Assembly: GCA_023411225.1 (NCBI GenBank)
Contig: JAEYPA010000108.1
Coordinates: 1-64,000 of the forward strand
Reading direction: 5' to 3'
Length of the DNA stretch: 64,000 nt
From: Bacillota bacterium
GTDB taxonomy: Bacteria; Bacillota; Clostridia; Lachnospirales; Lachnospiraceae
Shown here in pieces: positions 34,042-43,966 of the stretch. The first letter of the stretch is position 1. Each line of letters opens with the position of its first letter. Under the pieces are notes generated by a model. It ran no database searches. It had not been told where the DNA came from and worked only from the letters and a program-made list of their open reading frames with translations. The position numbers and the translations under genes are program-made.

Positions 34042-34821
34042 ATGGACACCACTAAACGTAACTACATAAAGTTTGTAGAAGAATTGTCCTTTAATGCCTG
34101 GCCCTCCTATAAGACGGAGCTTTACGATGACTGGCTCATTGGATATTCGGATTTTTATACACATCGAACCAATTGTGTCAATATTATAGGATCTTCTAAG
34201 CTTCCTCTAGCAGAGAAGGTAGCCTACTGTGAATCTAATTATAAAAGACTTCACACCCCTTCTATTTTTAAGATTAATCCCATTTTTCACTCCCAGTTAA
34301 ATCAGTATCTGGCCACTTTGGACTATGAAGTAGAACACGAAACGGATACGTTCGTACTAAGTCTTATGGATTTCATTCCAACTAAATGTACTTCCATGTT
34401 AGTAGAGACGAAGGATTCTATTTCTCAAGATTGGATCAATAACTTATTTCAGCTAAATAAGACCACCAATCTATTTCATCTTGCCATTGTACCTAAGATG
34501 TATGAATCTATTCCAAGGGATGTGATTTCTGCCTGTGTTCATCACGATGGAAAGACGATAGCAACAGGTCTTGGCATTATGGAGCGAGATCATATTGGGA
34601 TTTACGCAATCTATGTGGATGAAAAATGGAGAGGAAATGGGCTTGCTAAGAGTATTTGCACCACTCTGTTAATGAAAGCTAAGGAGAGAGGGCTTCATAA
34701 GGCATATCTTCAAGTAGTAAAGGACAACTATATTGCTAAGAATCTTTATGAGAATCTAGGCTTCCGTTATCTATACTCCTACTGGTTTAGAGTAAAGCAT
34801 GTTGAATTGAATAAATTCTAA
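34042..34821 (+). CDS. GNAT-family N-acetyltransferase
   Basis: 259 residues. The C-terminal 90 residues hold the acetyl-CoA fold: strand GIYAIYVDEKWRGNGLAKSI with the R/Q-x-x-G-x-G/A pyrophosphate loop (RGNGLA), helix LLMKAKERGLHKAYLQV, and NYIAKNLYENLGFRYLY. The N-terminal half (about 1-130) is a degenerate second GNAT-like lobe, as in tandem GNAT enzymes. The substrate is unknown. ATG at 34042 is preferred because GGAGGT is seven bases before it; the longer frames from 33967 overlap the promoter. It is followed by an S1-domain gene 16 bases downstream, so the two are co-transcribed. Confidence 0.82.
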   Translation: MDTTKRNYIKFVEELSFNAWPSYKTELYDDWLIGYSDFYTHRTNCVNIIGSSKLPLAEKVAYCESNYKRLHTPSIFKINPIFHSQLNQYLATLDYEVEHETDTFVLSLMDFIPTKCTSMLVETKDSISQDWINNLFQLNKTTNLFHLAIVPKMYESIPRDVISACVHHDGKTIATGLGIMERDHIGIYAIYVDEKWRGNGLAKSICTTLLMKAKERGLHKAYLQVVKDNYIAKNLYENLGFRYLYSYWFRVKHVELNKF

Positions 34822-34837
34822 GAAAGGGCGTAATATA

Positions 34838-35773
34838 ATGTCAGAAATTGAAAACAAAATTAATGAAGAACAACTTACGATGGCAGATTTTGAAGAGGAA
34901 CTTTCCCGTTCCTTCCACAGAATGAAGGAAGGCGACATTGTCAATTGCACCGTAATTGATATACTGGAGGATGGAGTATTGGTAGATGTGGGATCTTATA
35001 CTGAAGGCAAGATTCCTGTAGCTGAGTTAAGTGATGATCCACATTTCTCATTATTTGGCAGTCTGGAAAAGGGACAACAGTTTAACTGTACTGTCTTAGA
35101 CGTGGATAATGGAGAAGGTTATGTACTTCTTTCCAAGAAACAGGCTTATAGTGATGAGGCTTGGAAATCATTAAAAGAAGCCATGGAGCAAGAGAAAGTT
35201 CTTACCATTACCGTTGACAGTGTTGTCAATGCCGGTGTAATTGCTTACGTAGACGGTATCCGTGGGTTCATTCCTGCTTCTCAGTTATCTTTATCCTACG
35301 TGGAGAATCTAGAAGAATGGGTATCCAAGAGCCTTGAAGTTCAGGCTATTACGGTAGAGCCTGAGAAAAAGAAGCTTGTATTATCTGCTAAGGTAGTGGC
35401 AAGAAAGAAAGCAGATGAAGATTACAAGAATAAATTAGCGAATCTTCAGAAGGGCATAGTCACAACAGGTACCGTTGAGAAAATAGCTCCATATGGTGCT
35501 TTTATCAATATCGGCGAGGGCTTAACCGGGTTGGTTCATATCTCAAGAATCTGCGGAAAACACATCAAATCTCCTAACGAAGTGTTAAAGCTTGGTGAGG
35601 AAGTTAAAGTTAAGATTTTAGATGTGGTGGATGGAAAGATTAGCTTAGATATGAAGTCAGTTGAGGACAAGGCACCGGTTGTAGAGGATGTAGACACTGC
35701 TCCTATAGAGTATGTAAGTGAAGGTGATGTGGGCACAAGCCTCGGAAGCCTTCTTGGAAAGCTTAAACTATAG
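34838..35773 (+). CDS. S1 RNA-binding domain protein (ribosomal protein S1-like)
   Basis: A 311-residue protein with three S1 OB-fold domains at about 29-103, 115-190 and 205-275. The third is the most canonical (GIVTTGTVEKIAPYGAFINI, GLTGLVHISRICG). The protein is shorter than proteobacterial S1, which has six domains, and similar to Firmicute S1-like proteins. It may bind mRNA on the ribosome or act as a general RNA-binding protein. A long acidic tail closes with GTSLGSLLGKLKL. It is the second gene of the GNAT operon, with a very strong terminator after it. Confidence 0.88.
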   Translation: MSEIENKINEEQLTMADFEEELSRSFHRMKEGDIVNCTVIDILEDGVLVDVGSYTEGKIPVAELSDDPHFSLFGSLEKGQQFNCTVLDVDNGEGYVLLSKKQAYSDEAWKSLKEAMEQEKVLTITVDSVVNAGVIAYVDGIRGFIPASQLSLSYVENLEEWVSKSLEVQAITVEPEKKKLVLSAKVVARKKADEDYKNKLANLQKGIVTTGTVEKIAPYGAFINIGEGLTGLVHISRICGKHIKSPNEVLKLGEEVKVKILDVVDGKISLDMKSVEDKAPVVEDVDTAPIEYVSEGDVGTSLGSLLGKLKL

Positions 35774-35789
35774 TTTTTTGGGTGAACTC

Positions 35790-35840
35790 AAAAGGTACAA
35801 ATCCGCCTGCATAAAATACAGGCGGGTTTGTACCTTTTTT
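35790..35840 (+). terminator. Strong terminator of the GNAT-S1 operon
   Basis: A stem of about 19 bp (AAAAGGTACAAATCCGCCTG with CAGGCGGGTTTGTACCTTTT) and a following T-run. It is A-rich on the left side, so it may also end the minus-strand lipoprotein transcript. Confidence 0.93.
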
Positions 35841-35881
35841 AATGTTTGTTCCTAATCCATTGATTTCTATCTTTTTCTACC

Positions 35882-36547
35882 CTACTCTTGATTTAATTTG
35901 ACTTTTGTTCCATCCGAATAAATCACTTGCTTAATATGATATTTAAATATCAAATCTTCATAGGCCGTTCTATATACTTTTTGATGACTGTTCATAAACT
36001 GGTTATAGTCTATTCCCCAGCCTGTTATTTTTTTAGTGGCTCCTGGCTTAATCTTCCCTTCAGAGATGTCCCAATTCATATTCATAATAGTCTCATCGAA
36101 TTGGTCACATATTTCCATTGTACCTTGGATTCCCTTAATAGTCTTTGTTGTTCCATTCTTAACTTTAAAGTCCAGTTCTATAAACTCGGAATATCTACCA
36201 CTCTCATAGTCTATAGGAAGAACTTTCTTATCATATACCTTAACCTCTATCTTTTTCAACATTTCCTGCTCTTTTTCCTGTTCTTTCTTAGTTGGTTCTG
36301 GCGTTGGCTCCTTAGTTGAAGTAAGTGTTGGAGCTGGGGAAGCTGTCATTGTAGATTTTGGTCTTAGGCTGTTCTCACTCTCTGAAGATGGATCCCTACT
36401 GCCTTCGTCACCCTTTGTCAATTCTTCCAATTGTTCCTTTAATTTCTCATTTTCCTGTCTCAGCTGCTTTAGCTCTGTATTATTGTTACAAGCTGTTATA
36501 GTAGAAAGCAACGTAACACAAACCATAAGTAATGCAATTTTTTTCAT
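35882..36547 (-). CDS. Predicted lipoprotein with coiled coil and FxLYD-like domain
   Basis: About 221 residues. A lipoprotein signal (MKKIALLMVCVTLLSTITAC) has Cys20 as the lipid site. A short leucine-zipper-like coil (LKQLRQENEKLKEQLEEL) follows, then a Ser/Thr/Pro-rich linker (about 60-95), and a C-terminal beta domain (FIELDFKVKNGTTKTIKGIQ, then KKITGWGIDYNQF) that resembles FxLYD-type domains in Gram-positive lipoproteins. ATG at 36547 is chosen because AAAGGAG lies nine bases before it. The function is unknown. Confidence 0.8.
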   Translation of the reverse strand: MKKIALLMVCVTLLSTITACNNNTELKQLRQENEKLKEQLEELTKGDEGSRDPSSESENSLRPKSTMTASPAPTLTSTKEPTPEPTKKEQEKEQEMLKKIEVKVYDKKVLPIDYESGRYSEFIELDFKVKNGTTKTIKGIQGTMEICDQFDETIMNMNWDISEGKIKPGATKKITGWGIDYNQFMNSHQKVYRTAYEDLIFKYHIKQVIYSDGTKVKLNQE

Positions 36548-36660
36548 ATCTTTTTCTCCTTTATCGTGAATCAGTAACTTAGTTCTGGAATTCATTTTTC
36601 TTGTGGTATGTTAGCTCACATGCATCTATTCTGAGGCCTTTATGTAATAAAGCAGATAGT

Positions 36661-36687
36661 AAAAAGGGCCCTTACAGGCTCTTTTTT
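36661..36687 (-). terminator. Terminator of the coiled-coil gene
   Basis: On the minus strand AAAAAGAGCC pairs with GGGCCTTTTT with one mismatch, and a T-rich tail follows. Confidence 0.7.
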
Positions 36688-36692
36688 ATGTA

Positions 36693-37499
36693 CTATAGAT
36701 TTATAAGTCCTAAGTATTCTAAGATTAGAAAGGTAATTCCTCCTACGTTAAGTATACCAAATATCAAGTTGAATATTAGAAGTGGCTTTATACCATGACT
36801 TCTATTCTCTGTGATAGTTCTCATCTCATTCAACTGTTGTATAATCGTATCTCGATTCTCATTGGTATGTGACTTCAAGTTCTCAATAATACTGCCGTCT
36901 AACTTGCCAACAAATCTCATAAGTTCATCTAAGCGCTTCTTTATTTCTGTCAGGTTCTTATTATAAACTTCCATCTGCACCAGATAATCATCTTCTTGCT
37001 CTTCCTCGCCTTCTTCCTCCGAAGGCATTGGATTCATTGAAACTGAGATATCCTCTAAAGCAGGATCCCTCTCTTGTTGTTCAGAGATACCTTTCACTTG
37101 ATGCAAAAGATTATCTATGGCGTTTAATTGATTGGCTCCTGCCTCTTTATAAGCATCCAGTTGCTTCGCTCCTGTTTCCTCAAAAATCCTCATCTTTTCT
37201 TCCAGTTCCCCAATGCAAACCTTTAACTGTTCTGATAATTTCTCATACTCATAATCTGGTGTAACAAGGGCATGATCTGGTGCAGAGGTAGTAGCATTCT
37301 TGTAATAGCGCTCCTCAAATTTTTCCAACATGTCCTGATAGTATGCTAGTGTTTCACGATATGCAAACAGCACTCTCTCTATCTTAGCTACAACAGACTT
37401 TGGTTCCTGTTTCTTTACTACAGGCTGATGTTCTGCAGTAATCTTTTTAAGTCTCTTAGAAAGAAGCGCGTTGGTGTCCTGGCCATTCACAAAGCCCAT
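36693..37499 (-). CDS. Coiled-coil protein with C-terminal membrane anchor
   Basis: A 268-residue protein that I do not recognise. Residues about 30-140 and 170-225 are heptad-like charged helices (KSVVAKIERVLFAYRETLAY, LTEIKKRLDELMRFVGKLDG). An acidic spacer lies between them (EEEGEEEQEDDYL). A single hydrophobic helix ends the protein (LLIFNLIFGILNVGGITFLI), so it is probably tail-anchored with the coil in the cytoplasm. It lies between an alarmone synthetase and a lipoprotein on the same strand. No enzymatic motif is seen. Confidence 0.72.
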   Translation of the reverse strand: MGFVNGQDTNALLSKRLKKITAEHQPVVKKQEPKSVVAKIERVLFAYRETLAYYQDMLEKFEERYYKNATTSAPDHALVTPDYEYEKLSEQLKVCIGELEEKMRIFEETGAKQLDAYKEAGANQLNAIDNLLHQVKGISEQQERDPALEDISVSMNPMPSEEEGEEEQEDDYLVQMEVYNKNLTEIKKRLDELMRFVGKLDGSIIENLKSHTNENRDTIIQQLNEMRTITENRSHGIKPLLIFNLIFGILNVGGITFLILEYLGLINL

Positions 37500-37568
37500 A
37501 ATATAATCCTCCTTTGTATTACCTTATTAATTATTTATAGCTAACATAATGTCCCACCGGTCTATTCT

Positions 37569-38606
37569 TTATTCACTAACAACATTACCATTGGCAGACA
37601 TTTTATCCTTATCTTTTTTGCGGAAAAAGAATCCTGAGATGCCTTCCTTTTTGCCTCTGCTTATTACTTCGTCTTTTTCTTTCGATCCCTTAATATTTTT
37701 AACCTCGTCCACATAAACTTCTTTATTGATCTGCGCAGTCTCTACATAGCTCTCTTCTAAAGCTTCCTGGCTGTGATATAATCGCTCTATACGGTTAACC
37801 ATAGTCTGGTCTTCTTCCTCTTTTGGCTTTATAACCACTGGCTCTTTACTCTCATTTACTTCTTCATTTCCTAGGACGGTAGTTTCTTCCGTAGCAAGCT
37901 CTTGCTCATCTTCCGTGTAAATCTTTCCATAAAAATCTTTTAAGACACTTTGATAGGTTCTGGTAACTTCAACGTTATCCTGATGAAAGCTCTGAACTTC
38001 CTCATTAATGGATAACATTTTACGGTCCAAATAACTGACGATGTCCGCACATTCCTTTAATTGACGACGAATACGCTCTGGTGCATTGCCCTCAAATTTA
38101 TAATATATCTTGTGCTCAAGACTGGCCCAAAAATCCATGGCAATTGTTCGAATCTGAATTTCTACCTTCGTATCAATAGCGTTATTCGATAAGAAAATAG
38201 GAACAGATACAATCATATGATAACTCATATACCCATTTTCCTTTGGACACATAATATAATCTTTAACCTTAAGCACCTTTACATCACTTTGTTTAGCAAT
38301 TAAGTCTGCGATACGATATATATCGGAGGTAAAAGAACAGATAATTCTTATCCCTGCTACATCATTGAGATATTTTATGATATTCTCTGTCGTCAGGCTT
38401 AATCCTTTATGTTGCAATTTTTTGGCTATACTTTGAGGAGATTTGATTCTCGAGGTTATATGTTCAATCGGGTTATAACTATGAGTCAGTTTAAACTCTT
38501 CTCTTAATATTTCAAGTTTTGTGTTAATTTCTTTTAGAGCTGAATTATATAAAAGTAGTGCTTGATTCCATTCATCTGCATCGTTATAAAACATTGGTAA
38601 ATCCAT
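37569..38606 (-). CDS. RelA/SpoT-domain alarmone synthetase with C-terminal extension
   Basis: 345 residues. The first 210 match small alarmone synthetases such as RelQ/YjbM: HITSRIKSPQSIAKKLQHKG, NDVAGIRIICSFTSDIYRIA, ENGYMSYHMIV (canonical form GYRSYH), and KVEIQIRTIAMDFWASLEHK. They make (p)ppGpp from GTP/GDP and ATP. No HD hydrolase domain is present. The C-terminal 135 residues are an extra, mostly charged segment (about 215-345, ending SANGNVVSE), which plain RelQ lacks, so it may add a regulatory or localising function. GYMSYH has Met where Arg is common, which could weaken activity. It lies downstream of the HK/RR operon as a separate unit. Confidence 0.82.
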   Translation of the reverse strand: MDLPMFYNDADEWNQALLLYNSALKEINTKLEILREEFKLTHSYNPIEHITSRIKSPQSIAKKLQHKGLSLTTENIIKYLNDVAGIRIICSFTSDIYRIADLIAKQSDVKVLKVKDYIMCPKENGYMSYHMIVSVPIFLSNNAIDTKVEIQIRTIAMDFWASLEHKIYYKFEGNAPERIRRQLKECADIVSYLDRKMLSINEEVQSFHQDNVEVTRTYQSVLKDFYGKIYTEDEQELATEETTVLGNEEVNESKEPVVIKPKEEEDQTMVNRIERLYHSQEALEESYVETAQINKEVYVDEVKNIKGSKEKDEVISRGKKEGISGFFFRKKDKDKMSANGNVVSE

Positions 38607-38760
38607 TCTAACACCTTCACTTCCTTTTCCGTTACTTTTATCGGTTGTTACAAAGCGTTATTTCCTCATACTGAATTATTATAGCATAAAGATATGAATT
38701 TTCTTTGAATAAATAGAAACTTAATTAAAATTTTATGTCCGTTATATAAATAGACTTCTT

Positions 38761-40218
38761 TCACTTCATAAGGCCATAGCGATAATAATTAGGAAGTATA
38801 ATGGTAAAAGTGGAACCGACCTTATATTGAGAGCGAATTTTTATACTTCCGGCATGATTAAGCACAATAAGCTTGGCTATAGACAGGCCCAGACCGTGAC
38901 CTTCTATCTTTCCATTTCTTGCTTCATCAGCTCGGTAAAAACGATCAAATACTCTATTAATATCCTCTTTCTTCATGCCAATTCCTGTGTCAGAAACGGA
39001 AAGAACGCAGGTACTATTATCATTTTTCAGACTGACGGTAATGGTATCTCCATCTTCAGTATATTTGACTGCGTTATCTAAAAAAATGCGTACTGCTTGC
39101 TTTAGAGACTGCTTGTCTCCGTATACTATAACATCCTCTAGGATATTGCACTGGATATTCCGATTTTGGACAACTATCTTGGTCTCCTTTACCATTTCCT
39201 CTACCAACGGTTTCATATTAAATTTTTCTTTTTTAAGATTTAAAGTTTTTTTGTCATGTCTCGATAAAAAGAGAAGCTTTTCCACCAAATCCTGCATCGA
39301 TTTGGCTTCATTACTAATGGCATCTATGGATTCCTCTAGCACCTCTTTATCTTCACTCCCCCAACGCTCCAACATACTGGCATACCCTTGAATCACTGCA
39401 ATAGGAGTCCTAAGTTCATGGGAGGCATCTGAAACAAACTGTTTCTGGCTTTCATAGGACAATTCAATACGGTCTAGCATACAATTTATGGTAGCTGCCA
39501 GATCCTTCAACTCGTTTTTCGTACCTTCAACATTGAGTCGTTCACTATGAAGATTGTTCACTGTAAGACGATTAGCAGTTAAGGACATACTCTTAATAGG
39601 TGTTAATAGTCGTTCTATTCCCCGTTTCGCAAATTTTCCAACAAAAATAACCAAAACCAGATACAGAATAATAAGCCATAAGATAAATGTTTGCAACATA
39701 TCAAAGGATTCTGTCATATTATATTGAAAATATAATTCATACTCTGTATGGCCGTCAAAAAAGGAATAATGATCCTTTACGATAAATTGATTATTATCCA
39801 TGAAATTAATAGAGTACTTATCTAATAATCCCGTATCATCTTCCACATCTAACGTAATATCATTATACAAGATCTGACCTGTCAACTTATCCCTAACACG
39901 AAGACTGACTCCTTTATAATAATAAGGATTTATATCATTCTTTGTGTCAGTTTGGCAAGATACCTTCCCACTAGACAATGTTTTGGTGATGGAATCTGCA
40001 TATTCTACATAAGTCTTAGCTTGAACTAATATATACACCCCATAGATCATAAGAATAAAGAATACTCCATAAGCAATAAACAGTCGAACATAATAGTAGG
40101 AAATGCGGGATGCAATGGAGAAGTTCAGCTGACTTAGCAATTTATTAATTTTTTTACGAAAAGGCAGGACAGTTTTTAAAAGTAACCGTCTTAGCCATTC
40201 TACGAATTTATCCTTCAT
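38761..40218 (-). CDS. Sensor histidine kinase
   Basis: A 485-residue two-helix sensor kinase. Two membrane helices (about 45-70 and 175-195) flank an extracellular domain of about 100 residues. A HAMP region follows (about 200-250), then the H box with the phosphorylated His in SDASHELRTPIAVIQG, N box (IFLDNAVKYTEDGD), G1 box (SDTGIGMKKED), and G2 box (GHGLGLSIAK). The ATG at 40218 overlaps the response regulator stop by 11 bases, so the genes are coupled. The signal is unknown. Confidence 0.95.
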   Translation of the reverse strand: MKDKFVEWLRRLLLKTVLPFRKKINKLLSQLNFSIASRISYYYVRLFIAYGVFFILMIYGVYILVQAKTYVEYADSITKTLSSGKVSCQTDTKNDINPYYYKGVSLRVRDKLTGQILYNDITLDVEDDTGLLDKYSINFMDNNQFIVKDHYSFFDGHTEYELYFQYNMTESFDMLQTFILWLIILYLVLVIFVGKFAKRGIERLLTPIKSMSLTANRLTVNNLHSERLNVEGTKNELKDLAATINCMLDRIELSYESQKQFVSDASHELRTPIAVIQGYASMLERWGSEDKEVLEESIDAISNEAKSMQDLVEKLLFLSRHDKKTLNLKKEKFNMKPLVEEMVKETKIVVQNRNIQCNILEDVIVYGDKQSLKQAVRIFLDNAVKYTEDGDTITVSLKNDNSTCVLSVSDTGIGMKKEDINRVFDRFYRADEARNGKIEGHGLGLSIAKLIVLNHAGSIKIRSQYKVGSTFTIILPNYYRYGLMK

Positions 40219-40888
40219 CTTTTATTATATACCCTACTCCTCGTACCGTATTAATAATACGAACTTGGTATTTATCATCGATTTTTTGCCTTAAGTAACG
40301 AATATATACATCTACAACATTAGTATCGCCAAGATATTCATAATCCCAGACCTTACTTAGAAGTTCTTCTCTTGAAATAGCGATATTTTTATGGCAAAGA
40401 AGATATTCTAGTAACTCAAACTCCTTTTTAGTAAGAGTAAGTTCTTCTTCCCCAAAATAAGCACTATGACTGAGCAGTTTTAACTTTAGCTGTCCAATAG
40501 ACAGTTCCTCCAACTTTGTCTCGGCGCGGTTACGGTTTAATGCCACACGCATTCTAGCCAGTAATTCCTCAATGGCAAATGGCTTTGTCATATAATCATC
40601 TGCTCCGGTATCTAGACCTTTTACCTTATCCATGATATCATCCTTTGCAGTAAGCATAATAATAGGTGTATTAATCTTCTCTTTGCGAATATTTTTGCAA
40701 ATCTCAATCCCATTTATGCTAGGTAACATAATATCAAGAATAATTAAATCAGCCTCTTCATGTAAAGCCTTATCTAGTCCAACCTTACCGTCAAATGCAA
40801 GATCTACCTCATAACCCTCATGCTTTAATTCTAGCTGAAGGAAACGGGCAATTTTTGCTTCATCCTCTACAATCAATATTTTTGGCAT
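40208..40888 (-). CDS. OmpR-family response regulator
   Basis: 226 residues. The receiver domain has acidic residues in VEDEAKI, the phosphorylated Asp in LIILDIMLPS (about residue 52), Thr in MLTAKDD and Lys in YMTKPFAIEEL. The C-terminal winged helix ends with VVDVYIRYLRQKIDDKY and TVRGVGYII, the DNA-contacting signature. It should control target genes in response to the partner kinase. It follows the TgpA-type transglutaminase gene by 14 bases, so the two-component pair may be co-transcribed with the MoxR-DUF58-TgpA unit. Confidence 0.95.
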   Translation of the reverse strand: MPKILIVEDEAKIARFLQLELKHEGYEVDLAFDGKVGLDKALHEEADLIILDIMLPSINGIEICKNIRKEKINTPIIMLTAKDDIMDKVKGLDTGADDYMTKPFAIEELLARMRVALNRNRAETKLEELSIGQLKLKLLSHSAYFGEEELTLTKKEFELLEYLLCHKNIAISREELLSKVWDYEYLGDTNVVDVYIRYLRQKIDDKYQVRIINTVRGVGYIIKDEG

Positions 40889-40901
40889 TAGTATCCCCCC
40901 T

Positions 40902-43900
40902 TTATAAAACCCATCGTTTTTGATAGAACCATTTTCTAAATCTCCCTAGTTGCTTAAAAAGACCTTTTATAAAATCATCATAGAATGCTTGACATTCCTG
41001 AACGTCTCTTTCACTAATTTCACTCTGATTAAATCTTGCCTTCAATAGATGCTCATAGTAAGACAATGCCTGTTGCTCATCTACAAAGTCAAATTTATTA
41101 CATAGCTGTGATACAAATTCATTATAAGGTTCCTTTGTTTGGTATACTAGCTTATTCTTCCTTAAAACTTTACTTAATCTAATATTCTCATAAATCACCC
41201 ATTGACTATTAGTAAGTAGGTGCCTCTTCTTAGCTCGAATCCTTTTAATAATCAGACAGCGTATATACACTGCTAAAATAAATAGAGCCAGTAGCAGTAA
41301 TAGTACTAAGACACTCTTTATCATAGTTCTTACTGTGCTACTTAATCCGTTATACCAATTTCTTAAGCCCCCAAAGAGACCATCACCCTTGGATATGGAT
41401 GATTCGTCTGTTCCATTAGGATTCTTTGTTGGCGCTGGACTTACTGTTGGTGAAACTGATGGTGATATTGTAGGTGTAGTAGTTGGCGTAACTGTAGCTG
41501 ATGGTGTTGGCTTTAGGGTTGCATTAGGATCTGCATTTACCGGGGGTATCTCAATGTTGGAATCAATAATATAAGGAGCTGTCATCTCCACTGGCTGCCA
41601 CCCTAGTCCAGGTAGATAAACTTCCACCCATGCATGGGCATTCTCGTCCATAACATTGATTTCAACCATGTCAACAGATTTTTGCTCAGCGTCTGGGCGC
41701 CCTTCATTTTCCCAGTAATTATTTACATATTCTGGTTTTAGACCTTCATACTGATCAGACGTTATGACATAGCCTTCCACATATCTAGCAGGTACTCCCA
41801 TTGCTCGAAGCATTACCGTTGCTGCTGTTGCATAATGAACACAAAAACCCTTTTTATTCTCGAAGAGAAAATAATCCACATAATCTTCTCCTCTAGGTGC
41901 TAGGCCAGGCTTTAGTGAGTAGGAGGTATTCTGAGCCAGATAATTCCTTACATACTCAATGGCTTCATAATACTTCGTTTGAATGGAATTCTCATCTTCC
42001 CTAATAGTTTGAATTGGATCACCCGTATCTAGCTGGTTGCGTTTTTTCTTATAGGTATCCAGTACACTTTTAATTCCACCTAGCTGTTCAAGGTCAGTAT
42101 AGGTCTCTCCATCTAAAACAGTTGGAGTTACTGTAACCTCGTGACCTGCCACCAATTGTTTTACCCTTTCAAGACCTTCCTCCGGCAACTTGGTATAGGC
42201 ATCTCTAACAAAGTTAAAATAAGCGTTTTCTTCTATTGCGTATTGATTAAAACGTGAGATGGCATTACCTATATTGAGCACAAGATCATACTTATCCAGA
42301 TAAACAGGAAGATCACCCCAAGTAAAAGATGATTGTGCGAAAAAATCAAGTGGTATTGCACCGGAATACACCTCAGATAGAGGAACGGTAAAGTTCTTCT
42401 GAAGCATATCCGTTATTCCTTCTCCATAAACATATAATATTTCACTTAAGGATTCTCTATCTTTATTCGCAATCTGCTGTTCCCAGTTGGTCTTCATTTT
42501 TACTTGGTAATATTTCTCAAAGATAGCTGAATTAATAAGATTCATCTTTAATACATTTAAAGCATCAATATTACGATAGTTCTCGCTTAACGGAGATCCA
42601 TTTTCGTTACTCCGTTCAAAATCCATATATTCATACAATGTCTGATCCGTCTTTAAGGAACCTTTCTCCTTGGAGATATCGCTGGTGGTGTTATAAGGCA
42701 TATAAAGACTGTCCTTATCTGCTCCCTCAATCTCAACTTTCATTGTGTTCATTCTATAACGATTTAAATCATATGGTGAATTATTCAGTAGTTTAACCAT
42801 GGTTGATGTCATACTTTCTCCATTGTAACTCAAGGTAAATCCTGACTCTATTTGATTAAGCTTTTCCTTATCCTCCTCAGATAATTCTTTCCAATGATTT
42901 GAACTATACTGTTCTCCTACATATGCCCTCAGATAACATGGACCCGGATTCTCTCTTCTTTCTGTTAGGACCTTAAGGGCCACTTCATGATCAAAGTTTA
43001 ATTCCCCCACATTGTTGAGAATGCCCTTATTGATGCCCCCTCCCGAAGTTACTTTTTGACTAAACCAATCTCCAAAGATGGTATCTTCAAACAGGTCTCC
43101 AGACATAATGTCGTCAAACCTTGCTTTTGCTGAGGAGATAATTTCCTCTGCTTTAAATTCTTCTTCATATCTCTCAGGTGAATAGGCTTTATAAGCCAGA
43201 ATAGCCACCATTAACACCATCGCTGCACTGATATACTGCACTGCAACCTTAGACCAACCCACTTGTACGAGTGGGTCTTTATAAGTAAACCCTTTCCCTT
43301 TTTTAGGCATCCGCCCTAACTTTTCACTTATAACGGCTCCGAATATGCCTATGGTCCCTGCAACATAGCATATATATGGAAGAGAGGAAGGCATGTAACC
43401 AACGATTAGTGACAACATCGCTACGGGAATAGTGGTTATCAGATAGAGTAATACACTCTTCCCATAAAGCACCATGTAGCATAGAAAAGTGGTTAAAATA
43501 AAGCTGTAGAAATAGATGATTGTATTATTAGATATCTGACCACCTAATGCCCGATAAGAAAACTCCTCAATATCATTAACATAATATCGGTTATATAACT
43601 CAATAAAGGAGTTAGCTACACTCGTAAAACTTCCCTGAATAAAATCCCACCAGAGATAGACCATGAGGAGGAAAATTAAGATTACTGCGGGTAATGTAAA
43701 CTTAATGTATGGTTTAAAAAGAAACATCACAAAGAGACCGATAGTAAATGCTATCACTCTTAGATTTAGTCCCAGAACATTCACCTCAATACTCAACCCA
43801 CTTAAAAAGCAATAAATAGTACTTAGGCACAGAAAGATGACCATCAATGCTTGAAGAATATATGCTGTAATAAATCTTTTTGAAGATACGATTTCCGTTA

Positions 43901-43952
43901 CTTCTATGTTTTTCGCTATGGTTAGCCCATTATCCTTTTGATTTCGTCTCAT
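40902..43952 (-). CDS. TgpA-type membrane transglutaminase
   Basis: A 1,016-residue protein. Up to about residue 250 there are several membrane helices, then a long extracytoplasmic region. The transglutaminase core shows a Cys in KKGFCVHYATAATVMLRAMG, then PARYVEGYV and the His in MDENAHAWVEVYLPGLGWQP. A Thr/Pro-rich linker (about 825-865) is followed by another membrane helix (about 885-910) and a cytoplasmic DUF4129-like end. Such genes often lie beside a MoxR ATPase and a DUF58 protein, as here; the role is thought to be cell-envelope protein modification or maturation, with the exact substrate unknown. Confidence 0.9.
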   Translation of the reverse strand: MRRNQKDNGLTIAKNIEVTEIVSSKRFITAYILQALMVIFLCLSTIYCFLSGLSIEVNVLGLNLRVIAFTIGLFVMFLFKPYIKFTLPAVILIFLLMVYLWWDFIQGSFTSVANSFIELYNRYYVNDIEEFSYRALGGQISNNTIIYFYSFILTTFLCYMVLYGKSVLLYLITTIPVAMLSLIVGYMPSSLPYICYVAGTIGIFGAVISEKLGRMPKKGKGFTYKDPLVQVGWSKVAVQYISAAMVLMVAILAYKAYSPERYEEEFKAEEIISSAKARFDDIMSGDLFEDTIFGDWFSQKVTSGGGINKGILNNVGELNFDHEVALKVLTERRENPGPCYLRAYVGEQYSSNHWKELSEEDKEKLNQIESGFTLSYNGESMTSTMVKLLNNSPYDLNRYRMNTMKVEIEGADKDSLYMPYNTTSDISKEKGSLKTDQTLYEYMDFERSNENGSPLSENYRNIDALNVLKMNLINSAIFEKYYQVKMKTNWEQQIANKDRESLSEILYVYGEGITDMLQKNFTVPLSEVYSGAIPLDFFAQSSFTWGDLPVYLDKYDLVLNIGNAISRFNQYAIEENAYFNFVRDAYTKLPEEGLERVKQLVAGHEVTVTPTVLDGETYTDLEQLGGIKSVLDTYKKKRNQLDTGDPIQTIREDENSIQTKYYEAIEYVRNYLAQNTSYSLKPGLAPRGEDYVDYFLFENKKGFCVHYATAATVMLRAMGVPARYVEGYVITSDQYEGLKPEYVNNYWENEGRPDAEQKSVDMVEINVMDENAHAWVEVYLPGLGWQPVEMTAPYIIDSNIEIPPVNADPNATLKPTPSATVTPTTTPTISPSVSPTVSPAPTKNPNGTDESSISKGDGLFGGLRNWYNGLSSTVRTMIKSVLVLLLLLALFILAVYIRCLIIKRIRAKKRHLLTNSQWVIYENIRLSKVLRKNKLVYQTKEPYNEFVSQLCNKFDFVDEQQALSYYEHLLKARFNQSEISERDVQECQAFYDDFIKGLFKQLGRFRKWFYQKRWVL

Positions 43953-43966
43953 ATCTGCTCCTTATG

